Under the pieces are notes generated by a model. That model saw nothing but the letters and a program-made list of their open reading frames with translations. It searched no databases and was not told the DNA's origin. Positions 25,597-34,140 of a stretch of 64,000 nucleotides of DNA are shown piece by piece. Numbering within the stretch: position 1 is the first letter of the stretch; every line of letters starts with the position of its first letter. The position numbers and the translations under genes were made by a program. The stretch comes from Geminicoccaceae bacterium SCSIO 64248 (GTDB lineage: Bacteria; Pseudomonadota; Alphaproteobacteria; Geminicoccales; Geminicoccaceae): NCBI GenBank assembly GCA_029814805.1, contig CP122393.1, forward strand, positions 3,550,501 to 3,614,500. The letters are read 5' to 3'.

Positions 25597-26031
25597 TCAA
25601 GCGGTGAGCATGGCCTCCAGCTTGTCGAGGGCGCCGCTCCAGCCCTCGCGATGACGATCGCGCGCCTCCTCGTCGAAGAACTGCTCGTGGAGCAGCGTCA
25701 TCAGCGTCTGCCCGCTGTCCGGCTTGAAGGTCAGCGTGACCAGCGACACGCGCTCCGGCGTGCTGCGCCACGCCCAGGTGAACACGAGCTTCTCGTTCGG
25801 CACGACCTCGCGGTAGACGCCGCTGCAATCGTTGGTCTCGCCGTCCCGCTCCCGGAAGATCAGATGAAACCGGCCGCCGACGCGGGCGTCGATCTCGGCC
25901 AGGATGACCTCGTCATCGGGCGATGGGCCCCACCAGTGGACTATTTTGTCCGGGTCGATCCAGGCGTTGTAGACTTTCTCGGGCGACGCCTTGAATCGTC
26001 GCTTGAGGGTGAGGCTGGGCTTGGCGAGCAT
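25597..26031 (-). CDS. SRPBCC (AHSA1-like) domain protein
   Basis: A 144-residue protein with the START/Bet v 1-like layout of Activator-of-Hsp90-homologue proteins: RRFKASPEKVYNAWIDPDKI at the start, then WWGP, and the C-terminal helix GWSGALDKLEAML. This fold binds hydrophobic ligands. The ATG at 26031 gives the standard length. Its first 91 bases overlap, in another frame, the end of the ArsR regulator, the common gene pair for this family. It probably shares a transcript with both DUF899 genes. Confidence 0.87.
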   Translation of the reverse strand: MLAKPSLTLKRRFKASPEKVYNAWIDPDKIVHWWGPSPDDEVILAEIDARVGGRFHLIFRERDGETNDCSGVYREVVPNEKLVFTWAWRSTPERVSLVTLTFKPDSGQTLMTLLHEQFFDEEARDRHREGWSGALDKLEAMLTA

Positions 26032-26363
26032 GTGTCTTCCTCCTCGACGAGGGCGGCCAGGCGATCGAGGCGATCCGTCCAGAAGCGCCGGTAGCGCTCC
26101 AGCCAACTCATGGCGTCCTCCATGGGCGCCGCGCTCAGGCGGCAGGTCACCGTCCGCCCCGTCTTGCTCCGCGTGATCAGCCCGGCGTCCGACAGGACGT
26201 CGAGATGCTTCATGATTGCGGGCAGGGAGACCGGAAACGGCCGCGCGAGTTCGCTGACCGACTGGCTGTCCCGCTCGCCCAGTTGGGCGAGCAAGGCCCG
26301 CCGCGTCGGATCGGCGAGCGCCGCGAAGGTCCGGTCCAAGGGGGCGTGCTCATAGTTAACCAT
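25941..26363 (-). CDS. ArsR-family winged-helix regulator
   Basis: A 140-residue regulator. The winged helix spans about residues 8-80 with the recognition part FPVSLPAIMKHLDVL and the wing TVTCRLSAAPMEDAM. It lacks the Cys pattern of arsenic or metal sensors and matches the branch paired with SRPBCC proteins. The C-terminal 30 residues are read from DNA that also encodes the SRPBCC N-terminus. A TTAAC-N6-GTTAA palindrome spans its start codon and suggests self-repression. Confidence 0.86.
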   Translation of the reverse strand: MVNYEHAPLDRTFAALADPTRRALLAQLGERDSQSVSELARPFPVSLPAIMKHLDVLSDAGLITRSKTGRTVTCRLSAAPMEDAMSWLERYRRFWTDRLDRLAALVEEEDTCSPSPASPSSDDSRRRPRKSTTPGSTRTK

Positions 26364-26371
26364 AGAGTTAA
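26356..26371. promoter_or_regulatory. Inverted repeat over the ArsR start codon (candidate operator)
   Basis: TTAAC (26356-26360) and GTTAA (26367-26371) form a perfect inverted repeat around six bases that hold the ArsR start codon. The site would suit autoregulation by a dimeric winged-helix protein. Confidence 0.5.
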
Positions 26372-26418
26372 GTTTCTACTCGGTTGCGGGTGATGTCAAG
26401 ACGGAATCAAGTGGCATG

Positions 26419-26497
26419 GGCCGACGCGTGATCGGAGAAGGCACGGGCGGGTGGACGTCCCTCCCCCGGAGGAGGGAGTATCGGCCGGGCGTCGGCC
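26419..26497. repeat. Nested inverted repeats (hairpin element)
   Basis: Outer arms GGCCGACGC (26419-26427) and GCGTCGGCC (26489-26497) match perfectly over nine bases. Inside, TCCCTCC (26458-26464) and GGAGGGA (26471-26477) form a second hairpin. There is no T run, so it is not an intrinsic terminator. It lies upstream of the small frame at 26526. Confidence 0.55.
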
Positions 26498-26525
26498 ACG
26501 GTCGATGCCTTGACGGGAGAGACGA

Positions 26526-26732
26526 ATGCCCAAGCGCAAGGATGAGGAGGATCAGGTGCACTGCGCCTCGCCTCCCTGCTTGAGCGGCGAGATCGATCCG
26601 GCCTACATGGGCCTGGCCGAGCCGGGCGCGGCGGAGGCCGCATCCCGGTCAGACCCTGGTCCGAAGCGGCTCAGGCCGGGCGCTCCTCGATCGAATCGAC
26701 GAGGTCCGGATAAAAGGCGACGTGGTCCTTGA
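26526..26732 (+). CDS. Possible small Cys-containing protein
   Basis: A 68-residue frame with a GGGAGAG sequence before the ATG. The first half reads sensibly (VHCASPPCLSGEIDPAYMGL, with two Cys), whereas the last third is Arg-rich and overlaps the 3' end of the DUF427 gene by 62 bases. It could be a genuine small protein or the shifted remnant of a longer one. No family is claimed. Confidence 0.4.
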   Translation: MPKRKDEEDQVHCASPPCLSGEIDPAYMGLAEPGAAEAASRSDPGPKRLRPGAPRSNRRGPDKRRRGP

Positions 26733-27039
26733 TCGTCGCGACCGCGTCGTAGGGCTGCTCATACGTCCACACGGCGTTGTCGGCGCGGCTCTCGCCCGCG
26801 ACGATGCTGTAATAGGCGGCGTCGCCCTTGTAGGGGCAGTGCGTCGCGTGCGCCGTGCGTTCGAACGCCGCCATGTCGACATCCGCGCGCGGGATGTAGT
26901 GCACCGGCGGATAGGACGCCTCGCGCAAGGTGAGCGCCCGCGTCGTGTCGGCGATGACGCGGCCGTGGGCGGTCACCACGACACGGCCGGGGTGGGGCGC
27001 GACGGTGATCGGGTGGTCGGGTCCGGGGATCTTCATCAT
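26671..27039 (-). CDS. DUF427-family protein
   Basis: A 122-residue single-domain protein. The signature YIPRADVDMAAFERT, then CPYKGDAAYYS and the C-terminal VAFYPDLVD, is diagnostic for DUF427 (a beta-tent-like small fold). Its biochemical role is not known. It stands alone between TerC and the small frame at 26526. Confidence 0.9.
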   Translation of the reverse strand: MMKIPGPDHPITVAPHPGRVVVTAHGRVIADTTRALTLREASYPPVHYIPRADVDMAAFERTAHATHCPYKGDAAYYSIVAGESRADNAVWTYEQPYDAVATIKDHVAFYPDLVDSIEERPA

Positions 27040-27107
27040 CGGTCTCCTTCAAGACCCGAAGATGGGCTCCCCGGACCCGGGCGCAACGGCATCGGGCCCG
27101 AGCGCGG

Positions 27108-27905
27108 TCAGTGCGACGACGGCTGGTCGACGCTCGGGGCGCCGCCACCATTGGACGCCCGAGCGGCCTCGATCTTCCGCTGGGCCCGCCGCGCGAAGAT
27201 GTTCAAGGCCTCGACCAGGACCGAGAACGCCATCGCGGCGTAGACATAGCCCTTGGGCACGTGCGCGCCGAAGCCCTCGGCGATCAGGGTCATGCCGATC
27301 ATGATCAGGAAGCCCAGCGCCAGCATGACCACGGTCGGGTTGCGCTTGATGAAGTTGGCGAGCGGATCGGCCGCGACCAGCATCGTGATCACGGCGACGA
27401 TGACGGCGATCACCATGATCGGCAGATGCTCGGTCATGCCGACCGCGGTGATGATGCTGTCGATCGAGAACACCATGTCGATCAGGATGATCTGCACGAT
27501 GGCGGAGCCGAAGCCGATCGTGCCCTTGCTCGTGTCGAACAGGTCCTCGTTCGGGTTGGGATCGACGCTGTGATGGATCTCCTTGGTCGCCTTCCAGACC
27601 AGGAACAGGCCGCCCGCGATCAGGATCAGGTCGCGCCAGGAGAAGCCGTGGCCGAAGGCCTCGAAGATCGGCTGGGTCAGGCTGACGATGAACGCGATGG
27701 TGCTGAGCAGGACCAGGCGCATGATCAGCGCGAGGCCGATGCCGATCTTTCGGCCGATCGACTGGCGCTCGGGCGGCAACTTGTTGGTCAGGATTGAGAT
27801 GAAGATCAGGTTGTCGATGCCGAGCACCACTTCCATGGCGATCAGCGTGACGAGCGCGATCCAGGCCGCCGGATCGACGGCCAGCTGCATGAGGTACTCA
27901 GCCAT
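27108..27905 (-). CDS. TerC-family integral membrane protein
   Basis: A 265-residue protein with about seven transmembrane helices. The motif [16 protein letters not shown] near residue 25 and the second acidic motif [13 protein letters not shown] near 145 are family hallmarks; these Asp-containing helices are thought to bind Mn or Ca. TerC-family proteins export manganese or help load metals onto secreted proteins; tellurite resistance is only the historic name. Its start overlaps the stop of the lipid-kinase gene by eight bases, indicating one transcript. Confidence 0.9.
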   Translation of the reverse strand: MAEYLMQLAVDPAAWIALVTLIAMEVVLGIDNLIFISILTNKLPPERQSIGRKIGIGLALIMRLVLLSTIAFIVSLTQPIFEAFGHGFSWRDLILIAGGLFLVWKATKEIHHSVDPNPNEDLFDTSKGTIGFGSAIVQIILIDMVFSIDSIITAVGMTEHLPIMVIAVIVAVITMLVAADPLANFIKRNPTVVMLALGFLIMIGMTLIAEGFGAHVPKGYVYAAMAFSVLVEALNIFARRAQRKIEAARASNGGGAPSVDQPSSH

Positions 27906-28851
27906 TTACAAGATATCCCGTCCTGTCGTTTGTGACATCATATGGTTCGCTTGAGCCCGGCATTGGGGCGTGGATCCGGACGGCGCCCGGCCGGATCCGG
28001 AACCGGCCGGGTGTCCAGGTCGTAAGCTCGCCGTCCGTGTTGATCGGCTTGGGCGTCTTGGTACGCAGAACGATCTCGGTGGTACGGAACGCACGCACGT
28101 TCCGCCACCGCCCATGCGTGCCACGGCGCAGACTGGGTGCCAAGGCGATCAAAGACCACCAATGGCCGACCTCGAGGCTGTAGAAGTCGAGCAGGCCGTC
28201 GTCCGGGCTCGCGGTCGACTCGATGACCATGCCGCCGCCATAGTGCCGGCCGTTGCCGACGCTGGCCTGGAAGGTCCTGACGGTCTCGATCGTGTTGTCG
28301 TGCTCGATATAGACCGTGAACAGCTTCGCCCGCCTGAGAAGGCGGAATGCGGCGATGACGTAGCCGAACACGCCCCAGCGCCGCTTCGCAGCGCCGGTCA
28401 GCTCGGCCGCAAGGTCCGCGCTGAAGCCGATGCTGGCGACGTTGAAGAAGAAGTGGCCGTTGACCTCGCCCAGGTCGACCGGGCGCGTCCCGACGGTTGC
28501 GATCAGGCCGGCCGCCGCGACCGGATCGGCCGGCAGGCCGAGCGTGCGCGCCAGGTCGTTGGCCGTGCCGAGCGGGACGATGCCGAGCGGCATGCCGGTC
28601 TCGACCAGTGCAGGCGCGGCGGCGTTCATGGTGCCGTCGCCGCCGCCCAGAACGACGAGATCGCAGGAGTCCGCGTGGCGGCGGATGACGTCGGCCAGAG
28701 CTTCCGAGCCGTCCAGCTCGTGCTCGGCGATGTCGATGCCGCCCTCGCGCAGGGTGCTGCGGATCGCGCCCAGGTCGGCGTCGCCGTTGCGGGCGCGCCG
28801 GTTCAGGACCAGGAGCGCGCGACGGCGCTCGGGCAGGATATCAGCGGCCAC
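27898..28851 (-). CDS. Diacylglycerol/lipid kinase family protein (YegS-like)
   Basis: A 317-residue protein with the DAGK catalytic motif [17 protein letters not shown] (near residue 66) and the substrate-side [15 protein letters not shown], then SIGFSADLA and the C-terminal [11 protein letters not shown] with its conserved Asp-Gly-Glu. It is predicted to phosphorylate a lipid or lipid-like alcohol with ATP at the membrane surface. It starts at a GTG. TerC follows with an eight-base overlap. Confidence 0.9.
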   Translation of the reverse strand: MAADILPERRRALLVLNRRARNGDADLGAIRSTLREGGIDIAEHELDGSEALADVIRRHADSCDLVVLGGGDGTMNAAAPALVETGMPLGIVPLGTANDLARTLGLPADPVAAAGLIATVGTRPVDLGEVNGHFFFNVASIGFSADLAAELTGAAKRRWGVFGYVIAAFRLLRRAKLFTVYIEHDNTIETVRTFQASVGNGRHYGGGMVIESTASPDDGLLDFYSLEVGHWWSLIALAPSLRRGTHGRWRNVRAFRTTEIVLRTKTPKPINTDGELTTWTPGRFRIRPGAVRIHAPMPGSSEPYDVTNDRTGYLVNG

Positions 28852-29074
28852 GACGATGGCCGTGCGGAAAGGGGACGTGCTTACGGTGTCGGTGCACCAC
28901 GGTTCGGACCCTCCAAGACCATCGTGCGCGAACGTACGCTGGTGGTGAAGGGGTCCGACATCACGGCCGGTCGTTCCGGCCGCCAGAGGGGCCCGGACCC
29001 AGATGGCGCCTTATGTGGCTCATGGGCGCGGCAAAGGCAAGAGGCGCCTGGTCCGGGCCGGGCAGTCTCAGGCG

Positions 29075-30436
29075 TCACGCCGCCTGCACGCTTCCGTGCC
29101 GGCGCGTCAGGAGCCAGTCGAGTCCGATCACGACCAGGAGCGAGGCGCCGACCAGCGGGAAGATCACGCCGCCGATCGCCAGGATCGCGACCACGCCCGT
29201 GAGCTTGCGCCGATCCTCGGGCAAAGGCGGCACGCCGAGCCGGCCCTGCGGCCGCCGCTTCCACCACATCGCCGCGGCCGTGACGGCGAGGAGCACGACG
29301 GCGACGCACACAGCCAGCATCAGGAGCTGGTTCGCCAGCCCGAACTCCTGGCCCATATGCACGTTGATGCCCCATTCCAGCCCGCGGCCGAGCGCGCCGT
29401 AGTCGGCGTAGCTCATGTCGAGCAGCGGCTCGCCCGAGTACTGGTCGAGATGGACCACCCGCTGCTGGGTCAGGTCGTCCGGGTAGACTGAGCCCGTGTA
29501 GACCCCGGTCGGGCCGGAAGGGAGGTTGATCGCATAGCCTGCGTGGAGCCCCATGCGATCGAAGGTCGCCACGGCGGCATCCAGGCTGATCGGCGCCGCG
29601 CCGTCATGGGTCGATTGCGGCACCTGCGCCTGCTCGAGCGACCAGGAGGTCGGGCCGGCATGGTGCAAATGCTCGTCCGACATCGGCACCGAGACGCGCA
29701 CGCCGCTGGGATAGCCGAAATTGTGGCCGTTCGCCCACTGGTTGACGTAGGACCCCCAGAACACCGACCAAGGCATGCCGGTCACGGCCATGAAGACGAC
29801 GAAGGCGCCGACGAAGATGCCGGTCACGGCGTGGAGGTCGCGCCAGAAGACCCGCCTGGCCGGCGTGCCGCGCACCGACACGACGCCCCCCTGCTGACGG
29901 CGCGGCCACCAGAGATAGATGCCGGTGCCGACCAGGAGAATGGTCCAGCCGCCGACGATCTCGATCGCGCCCTCGGCGATCGGGCCGAAATAGGCGAGGC
30001 CGTGCAGCTGGCGGACGATCCACATCACCGTGCCCTTGTCGGGCAGCTCCCCGAGAACCCGGGCGTCGTAGGGGTCCACGTAGAGGACGTCGCGGGCGCC
30101 CGCCTTGGTCTTGATCGTGACCTCGGCCGATGCGGTGGGCGATGTCGGCGGGATGTACTTCACCGGCGTGCCGGGCTCGGCCGCCAGCGCGGCCGCGACG
30201 ATCGCCGAGGGCGTCGCCTGCGGGCCGGCCTGGGCCTCGACCCGCTTGAGGTCGGCGTGGAAGAATCCGTCGAGTTCGTCGCGGAACAGGTAGAGGCCAC
30301 CCGTGACGGCCAGGAGGACGAGGAAGGGCAGGACCAGCAGGCCCGCGTAGAAATGAAAGCGCCACACCGCCCGATACAGGTCGGAGGAGGCGGGACGTGC
30401 TTCAGGACGGGCCTGGTCGGCAACGGTCTCGGACAT
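29075..30436 (-). CDS. PepSY-associated transmembrane protein (siderophore/iron reductase-like)
   Basis: A 453-residue inner-membrane protein with four main helices: HFYAGLLVLPFLVLLAVTGG near the N-terminus, a second after the first PepSY domain, then a pair near the C-terminus. The His residues RFHFYAG, LHGLAYFG and DLHAVTG are positions at which this family may bind heme. PepSY TM proteins reduce ferric siderophores or transfer electrons in the periplasm. The ATG at 30436 was preferred over one 69 bases upstream because it precedes the first family-like residues. It lies downstream of the copper genes, with a palindrome just before it. Confidence 0.82.
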   Translation of the reverse strand: MSETVADQARPEARPASSDLYRAVWRFHFYAGLLVLPFLVLLAVTGGLYLFRDELDGFFHADLKRVEAQAGPQATPSAIVAAALAAEPGTPVKYIPPTSPTASAEVTIKTKAGARDVLYVDPYDARVLGELPDKGTVMWIVRQLHGLAYFGPIAEGAIEIVGGWTILLVGTGIYLWWPRRQQGGVVSVRGTPARRVFWRDLHAVTGIFVGAFVVFMAVTGMPWSVFWGSYVNQWANGHNFGYPSGVRVSVPMSDEHLHHAGPTSWSLEQAQVPQSTHDGAAPISLDAAVATFDRMGLHAGYAINLPSGPTGVYTGSVYPDDLTQQRVVHLDQYSGEPLLDMSYADYGALGRGLEWGINVHMGQEFGLANQLLMLAVCVAVVLLAVTAAAMWWKRRPQGRLGVPPLPEDRRKLTGVVAILAIGGVIFPLVGASLLVVIGLDWLLTRRHGSVQAA

Positions 30437-30542
30437 GGTCGATGCTCCCGAGCCGGCGGCACGGCAGGCGTTCAGCGCTGCCCGCGCCCCGCTCGCGTCA
30501 TTCAACGGATCACCGCGCGCATCGAATGCGCGCGAGATTGTT

Positions 30543-30561
30543 ATCTTTCAAGTTGAAAGAT
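30543..30561. promoter_or_regulatory. Perfect 19-base palindrome (candidate operator)
   Basis: ATCTTTCAA and TTGAAAGAT are perfect inverted nine-base arms around a single G. The site lies 107 bases upstream of the PepSY gene and directly after the SCO1 gene in an AT-rich island. It fits a homodimeric regulator; it is not followed by a T run. Confidence 0.6.
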
Positions 30562-30573
30562 GTGCGCTCGGGG

Positions 30574-31182
30574 TCACGTTTGCGTTTCGGCCAGGCGTTC
30601 CAGCTTCTGCACGGCCGTGTCCGCCGCCTCGTGGTAGTCGATCGTCCCGAAGAAGGCGCCCTGGGCATCCATCAGATAGACCGAGGCGGTGTGATCGACC
30701 GTGTAGTCCCCGTTCTCGAGCGGCACCTTCCGGTAGAACACGCGATAGGCCTTGGTGATCGCGGCCACCTGCTCCTCGTCGCCGGTGAGCCCCATGATCT
30801 GCGGGTCGAAGGCGGAGAGATAGCTGCGGACCCGTTCGGGCGTGTCCCGCCCGGCGTCGACCGAGACGAACACGAAGTTCAGGCTGCGCGCCTGCTCGCC
30901 CATCCGCTCGATCAGCCCGGACATGTCGGCCAGCGTGGTCGGGCAGACCTCGGGGCAGGAGGTGAAGCCGAAGAACACGACGGACGGCTTGCCGGCGAGC
31001 ACGGCCTCCGTGACCGGATTGCCGTCCTCGTCGACCATGCGGAACGGGCCGCCTATGTCGGCGACGCCGGTCGACGGCGGCTGGGCCGGCTGGGGCGCCA
31101 GCACCGTCAGCAGCAGAACCAGGGTGGTCGCCAGGACTGCGAAGGTCGCGCCGAGCGCTATGATGACAGGCTTGCTCCCCAC
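30574..31182 (-). CDS. SCO1/SenC-family copper chaperone
   Basis: A 202-residue membrane-anchored thioredoxin-fold protein. One N-terminal helix (residues 7-29) anchors it with the domain in the periplasm. The copper-binding CxxxC reads TSCPEVCPTT and the partner His is in VDHTASVYLMD. SCO proteins deliver copper to the CuA site of cytochrome c oxidase or act as thiol-disulfide reductases. The GTG start lies one base after the PCu(A)C stop, so the two are coupled. Confidence 0.93.
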   Translation of the reverse strand: MGSKPVIIALGATFAVLATTLVLLLTVLAPQPAQPPSTGVADIGGPFRMVDEDGNPVTEAVLAGKPSVVFFGFTSCPEVCPTTLADMSGLIERMGEQARSLNFVFVSVDAGRDTPERVRSYLSAFDPQIMGLTGDEEQVAAITKAYRVFYRKVPLENGDYTVDHTASVYLMDAQGAFFGTIDYHEAADTAVQKLERLAETQT

Positions 31183-31183
31183 G

Positions 31184-31681
31184 TCACTCGCTCCCGTGCT
31201 GCATGGCGTGGCCGGCCGTCGGCGCCTTCGCGCCCATCGGCTGCACGGCGAGCTCGATCTCGGCCGTGCCTCCCTTGGCGAAGGTCAGCGTGACCGGCAC
31301 GCTCTGCCCTTCCGTCAGGCCGGACTTGAGATCGATCAGCATGAGGTGCAGGCCGCCGGGCTCGAGCGCGACGCCCTGGCCGGGCGGCAGATCGAGGCCG
31401 TCTTCCACGGGGCGCATGGTCATGACGCCGCCGTCCATGGCCATTTCGTGGATCTCGACCCGGTCCGCCGCCGGACTCGACAGGCCGGTCAGGCGATCGC
31501 TGTCGCTGCCGAGATTCTCGAGGACGAGGTAGCCGCCCGCGACGCGCGCGCCGGGCGGCGTCGCCCGCGTCCAGGGATGTTCGATGACGATGGTGCCCGC
31601 GGTGACGTCGGCCGCCGAGGCCGCCGCTACCGGGACGAACGCCGTGCCGGCGACCACCGCCAGCCTGGGAAGGATCTTCAT
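31184..31681 (-). CDS. PCu(A)C periplasmic copper chaperone
   Basis: A 165-residue protein with a signal peptide (cleavage probably after AASAA) and the DUF461 domain. The copper-site pattern is visible as the His and Met in VEIHEMAMDGGVM, then the C-terminal GGLHLMLIDLK. A Met/His-rich tail (GHAMQHGSE) may add metal binding. It hands Cu(I) to SCO or directly to CuA. It is coupled to SCO1 and belongs with DUF2946 upstream. Confidence 0.93.
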   Translation of the reverse strand: MKILPRLAVVAGTAFVPVAAASAADVTAGTIVIEHPWTRATPPGARVAGGYLVLENLGSDSDRLTGLSSPAADRVEIHEMAMDGGVMTMRPVEDGLDLPPGQGVALEPGGLHLMLIDLKSGLTEGQSVPVTLTFAKGGTAEIELAVQPMGAKAPTAGHAMQHGSE

Positions 31682-31745
31682 GGCCGTCTTCCGCTCGAAT
31701 GAGGACCGGCCGCGTGCGAACCCATGCGCCGCGGCATCGCTCGTG

Positions 31746-32135
31746 TCAGGCGGAAGCGGGCGGAGGAGCCCGAGGGCGGACGCTTGGACGTTCCGTGGAA
31801 AGCGCGACGCCGTCCGCCGGCCGCGCCGGCGCGACGGTTTCGGCGTGCGACGGCAGGACGGCCAGGACGTGCTCGGGCGGCAGGCCCGGGAGAGGGCTGC
31901 CCATGCCGCAGAACACGGCGCAGGGGCAATCGACGAGGCCCGCTTTCGCACCGTCGGGCGAGGCGTCCCCGGACGGCAGGCAGTGCACCTGGACCGCTTC
32001 CGGCGCGGCGCCGCCCAGGGTAGCACCGCAGACATAGCTCGCGGTGAACGCCTGAAGGACGAGCATGTAGGCCGTGAGCAGCGCGATCGTGCCGCCCCGT
32101 GCCCGCTCCGCCACCATGGCCCGCATGCGCTTCAT
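31746..32135 (-). CDS. DUF2946-family protein (copper-locus associated)
   Basis: A 129-residue protein with one N-terminal hydrophobic helix (about residues 15-38), then a Cys-rich part (VHCLPSG, DCPCAVFCGMGSPLPG) and a Pro-rich end. DUF2946 genes are typically linked to PCu(A)C and copper genes, as here, and the Cys/His/Met residues suggest copper binding, though this is not proved. It is the first of the three copper genes on this strand. Confidence 0.75.
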   Translation of the reverse strand: MKRMRAMVAERARGGTIALLTAYMLVLQAFTASYVCGATLGGAAPEAVQVHCLPSGDASPDGAKAGLVDCPCAVFCGMGSPLPGLPPEHVLAVLPSHAETVAPARPADGVALSTERPSVRPRAPPPASA

Positions 32136-32166
32136 GCCGTCTCCATGTCAGATGACGGCGCGCTTG

Positions 32167-33036
32167 TCACGCGGGCGGTTCGGCGCCGGCGCCGGGAGGA
32201 TCGTAGGACAGGCTCCAGTCGGCGGCCCAGAACCAGGACCGTCCCGGGTCGCCTCCGCCGCGACGCAGGCTGCGGACGAACTCGATTCCGCCATGCTCGA
32301 AGGCGCGCCGCAGCGCCTCGACCTGATCGGCGCTTCCGGCGAGGCGGCCTTCCGCGGCGATGAAATAGGCGGGCGACAGCCAGCGCACAGCGAAGCCCGC
32401 GTCCTGCCGCTCGATCACCAGAGCGGCGCCGTGCGGCGCGCGCGGCACGCCCAGGGGGATCAACAGCCGGCCGCCCGGTGCCAGCCGGTCCAGCCAGCGG
32501 TCCGCCGGCCGCGTCACGCCGAAATTGACGTAGACCGCGTCGGCCAGGTCCTGCGGCCAGTCGGCGCCGTCGCCCTGGCCGACCCGGACGTTCTGCCGGT
32601 CCGCCAGCGCCTCGCGCGCACGCTCGACCAGGCGGGCATCGTACTCGACGGCGGTCACCCGGCCGTCCCGGCCGGCAAGCTCGGCCAGGATCGCGGTGTA
32701 GTAGCCCGAGCCGGCGCCGATATGCACGACCCGGTCGCCGGGCCTGACGTCCAGGCCGGCCATCATCCGGGCATGGAGGGACGGCACGCCGTTGTTGATG
32801 CCCGTGCCGGGCAGGAGGCGGATCAGCTCGTCCTGATACACCCCGGCGGCGTCCTCGACGGCGACGAACGGCGATCCGAACCGGAGGTCGACGATCTCCC
32901 ACGGCGGCGGACCGAGAAAGCGTTCGCGCGGAACGCAGGCAAAGGCCGCCTCGATCCGACGGTCCTCGACCTCGGCCGTGGCCATGACCTCCCGGGCATA
33001 GCCGCGACGCACCGCTTCGAGACGGCTTTTCGTCAT
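32167..33036 (-). CDS. Protein-L-isoaspartate O-methyltransferase-like protein
   Basis: A 289-residue SAM-dependent methyltransferase of the PCMT type. The family segment INNGVPSLHARMMAGLDVRPG leads into motif I VVHIGAGSGYYTAIL and the acidic VTAVEYD. The sequence GVYQDEL before it corresponds to the substrate loop of Pcm. It is longer than Pcm (about 210 residues) by a C-terminal domain of about 80 residues, so repair of isoaspartyl sites is possible but not certain. It lies upstream of the copper genes with a 31-base gap. Confidence 0.8.
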   Translation of the reverse strand: MTKSRLEAVRRGYAREVMATAEVEDRRIEAAFACVPRERFLGPPPWEIVDLRFGSPFVAVEDAAGVYQDELIRLLPGTGINNGVPSLHARMMAGLDVRPGDRVVHIGAGSGYYTAILAELAGRDGRVTAVEYDARLVERAREALADRQNVRVGQGDGADWPQDLADAVYVNFGVTRPADRWLDRLAPGGRLLIPLGVPRAPHGAALVIERQDAGFAVRWLSPAYFIAAEGRLAGSADQVEALRRAFEHGGIEFVRSLRRGGGDPGRSWFWAADWSLSYDPPGAGAEPPA

Positions 33037-33090
33037 CGGGTCGCCTCCGTCGCCTGGCGTTGGAAGCGCTTGCGACCGCCGGTCCGATGG

Positions 33091-33681
33091 TCAAAGCGAA
33101 AGGACGTGTGAGCGCAAGACGTCCACGGTTTGCGTCAGACCTTCAGCCTCCATTTTTACCAGCAGGCCCTCGGCCGTAATCTCTGGCCTCTTCAACCTCG
33201 CCCGCATCTTTCGAATTGCAGCGACGGCCCGGCCAGGATCGAGCATGATCGTATCAGCAAGGAAGTCATCCGTTGCCCGCGCTTCCATGTTCACCTGCGC
33301 GAGGATTTCCGCCGGAAAGTCGTTAAGATTGTCGGTGACGATCGTGAAGGCCTGCGTTTTCAGCGCGGCGGCGAGAACATGGTTGTCCCCCGGATCGGGC
33401 AGGTTAGGACAGACGTGCAGAAAGGCTTCGAAATCGGCGACCATGGCGTCTTCGAAAGCCATCTCCATGTTCGCACGAGCCTGCAGCGCTTTCGCCGCGG
33501 CGTCCACATCCTCCCTCCCGGCAAGAATGCGCTCGATGGCGCGCTGCGTCTCGTCCAGGACTGTACGTGACCAGCGCAACCTATAGAATTCCCCCTCAGC
33601 AAGAGTAAGGAGGAGATTCCGCTTCAACGCGCTGACGAGCGAGCACGCATCAACGAACGCGGTGAAGCGGTTTGCGAACAA
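33091..33681 (-). CDS. PIN-domain toxin of a type II toxin-antitoxin pair
   Basis: A 196-residue PIN-domain protein starting at a TTG three bases after the antitoxin stop; no better start exists before the first catalytic Asp in FVDACSLV. Further acidic positions are VLDETQRAIE, DPGDNHVLAAAL and IVTDNLNDFP, the usual Mg-binding set of VapC-like RNases. It would cut RNA when freed from the antitoxin. Base composition is lower in GC than the flanks, consistent with acquisition by transfer. Confidence 0.82.
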   Translation of the reverse strand: MFANRFTAFVDACSLVSALKRNLLLTLAEGEFYRLRWSRTVLDETQRAIERILAGREDVDAAAKALQARANMEMAFEDAMVADFEAFLHVCPNLPDPGDNHVLAAALKTQAFTIVTDNLNDFPAEILAQVNMEARATDDFLADTIMLDPGRAVAAIRKMRARLKRPEITAEGLLVKMEAEGLTQTVDVLRSHVLSL

Positions 33682-33684
33682 GGC

Positions 33685-34140
33685 CTACAGCAGATCCGCG
33701 TCAGCTTCGGCCAGCTTGGACAGCGCTTCGGCGCGCTTCTCGTCGCGGGCACGCTTGTAGGCAAAAAGGTCCTCCGCCTTTATCCTGCGATGCCGACCGA
33801 CTGTCGTAAACGTGATCTCGTTCCGCTCAAGCAAACCCACCAGAAACGGCCGCGACACGTTTAAGATATCAGCGGCTTGCTGCGTAGTGAGCATCTGCTG
33901 GACAGGCACAAGCGTCACCGCATCGCCTTGGCCGATATGGCGTAGCACCTCAATTAAAAGCGCCGAGAGAGCTGGCGCCAGCGTGACCTCGAGCGGCGCC
34001 TTGTCGTCGTCCAGCACACGCAGCTTCGTGTCGCCATCAGCGTGGGCGGCAATGATGGTACGAAGCTGGTTGGCGGTCGCACGCTCATGCTCCGATGGCA
34101 GTCGACCGCCGAGCTCCTGGGCGAATGCGGGCATGGTCAT
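33685..34140 (-). CDS. HTH (excisionase-type) antitoxin of the PIN pair
   Basis: A 151-residue protein with a MerR/excisionase-like DNA-binding domain near residues 84-133 (LTTQQAADILNVSRPFLVGLL and the wing RHRRIKAEDLFAYK) and an upstream segment of unknown fold. It lies directly before the PIN gene, in the order antitoxin then toxin, and would both neutralise it and repress the pair. The family is known as the antitoxin partner of this PIN group. Confidence 0.8.
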   Translation of the reverse strand: MTMPAFAQELGGRLPSEHERATANQLRTIIAAHADGDTKLRVLDDDKAPLEVTLAPALSALLIEVLRHIGQGDAVTLVPVQQMLTTQQAADILNVSRPFLVGLLERNEITFTTVGRHRRIKAEDLFAYKRARDEKRAEALSKLAEADADLL

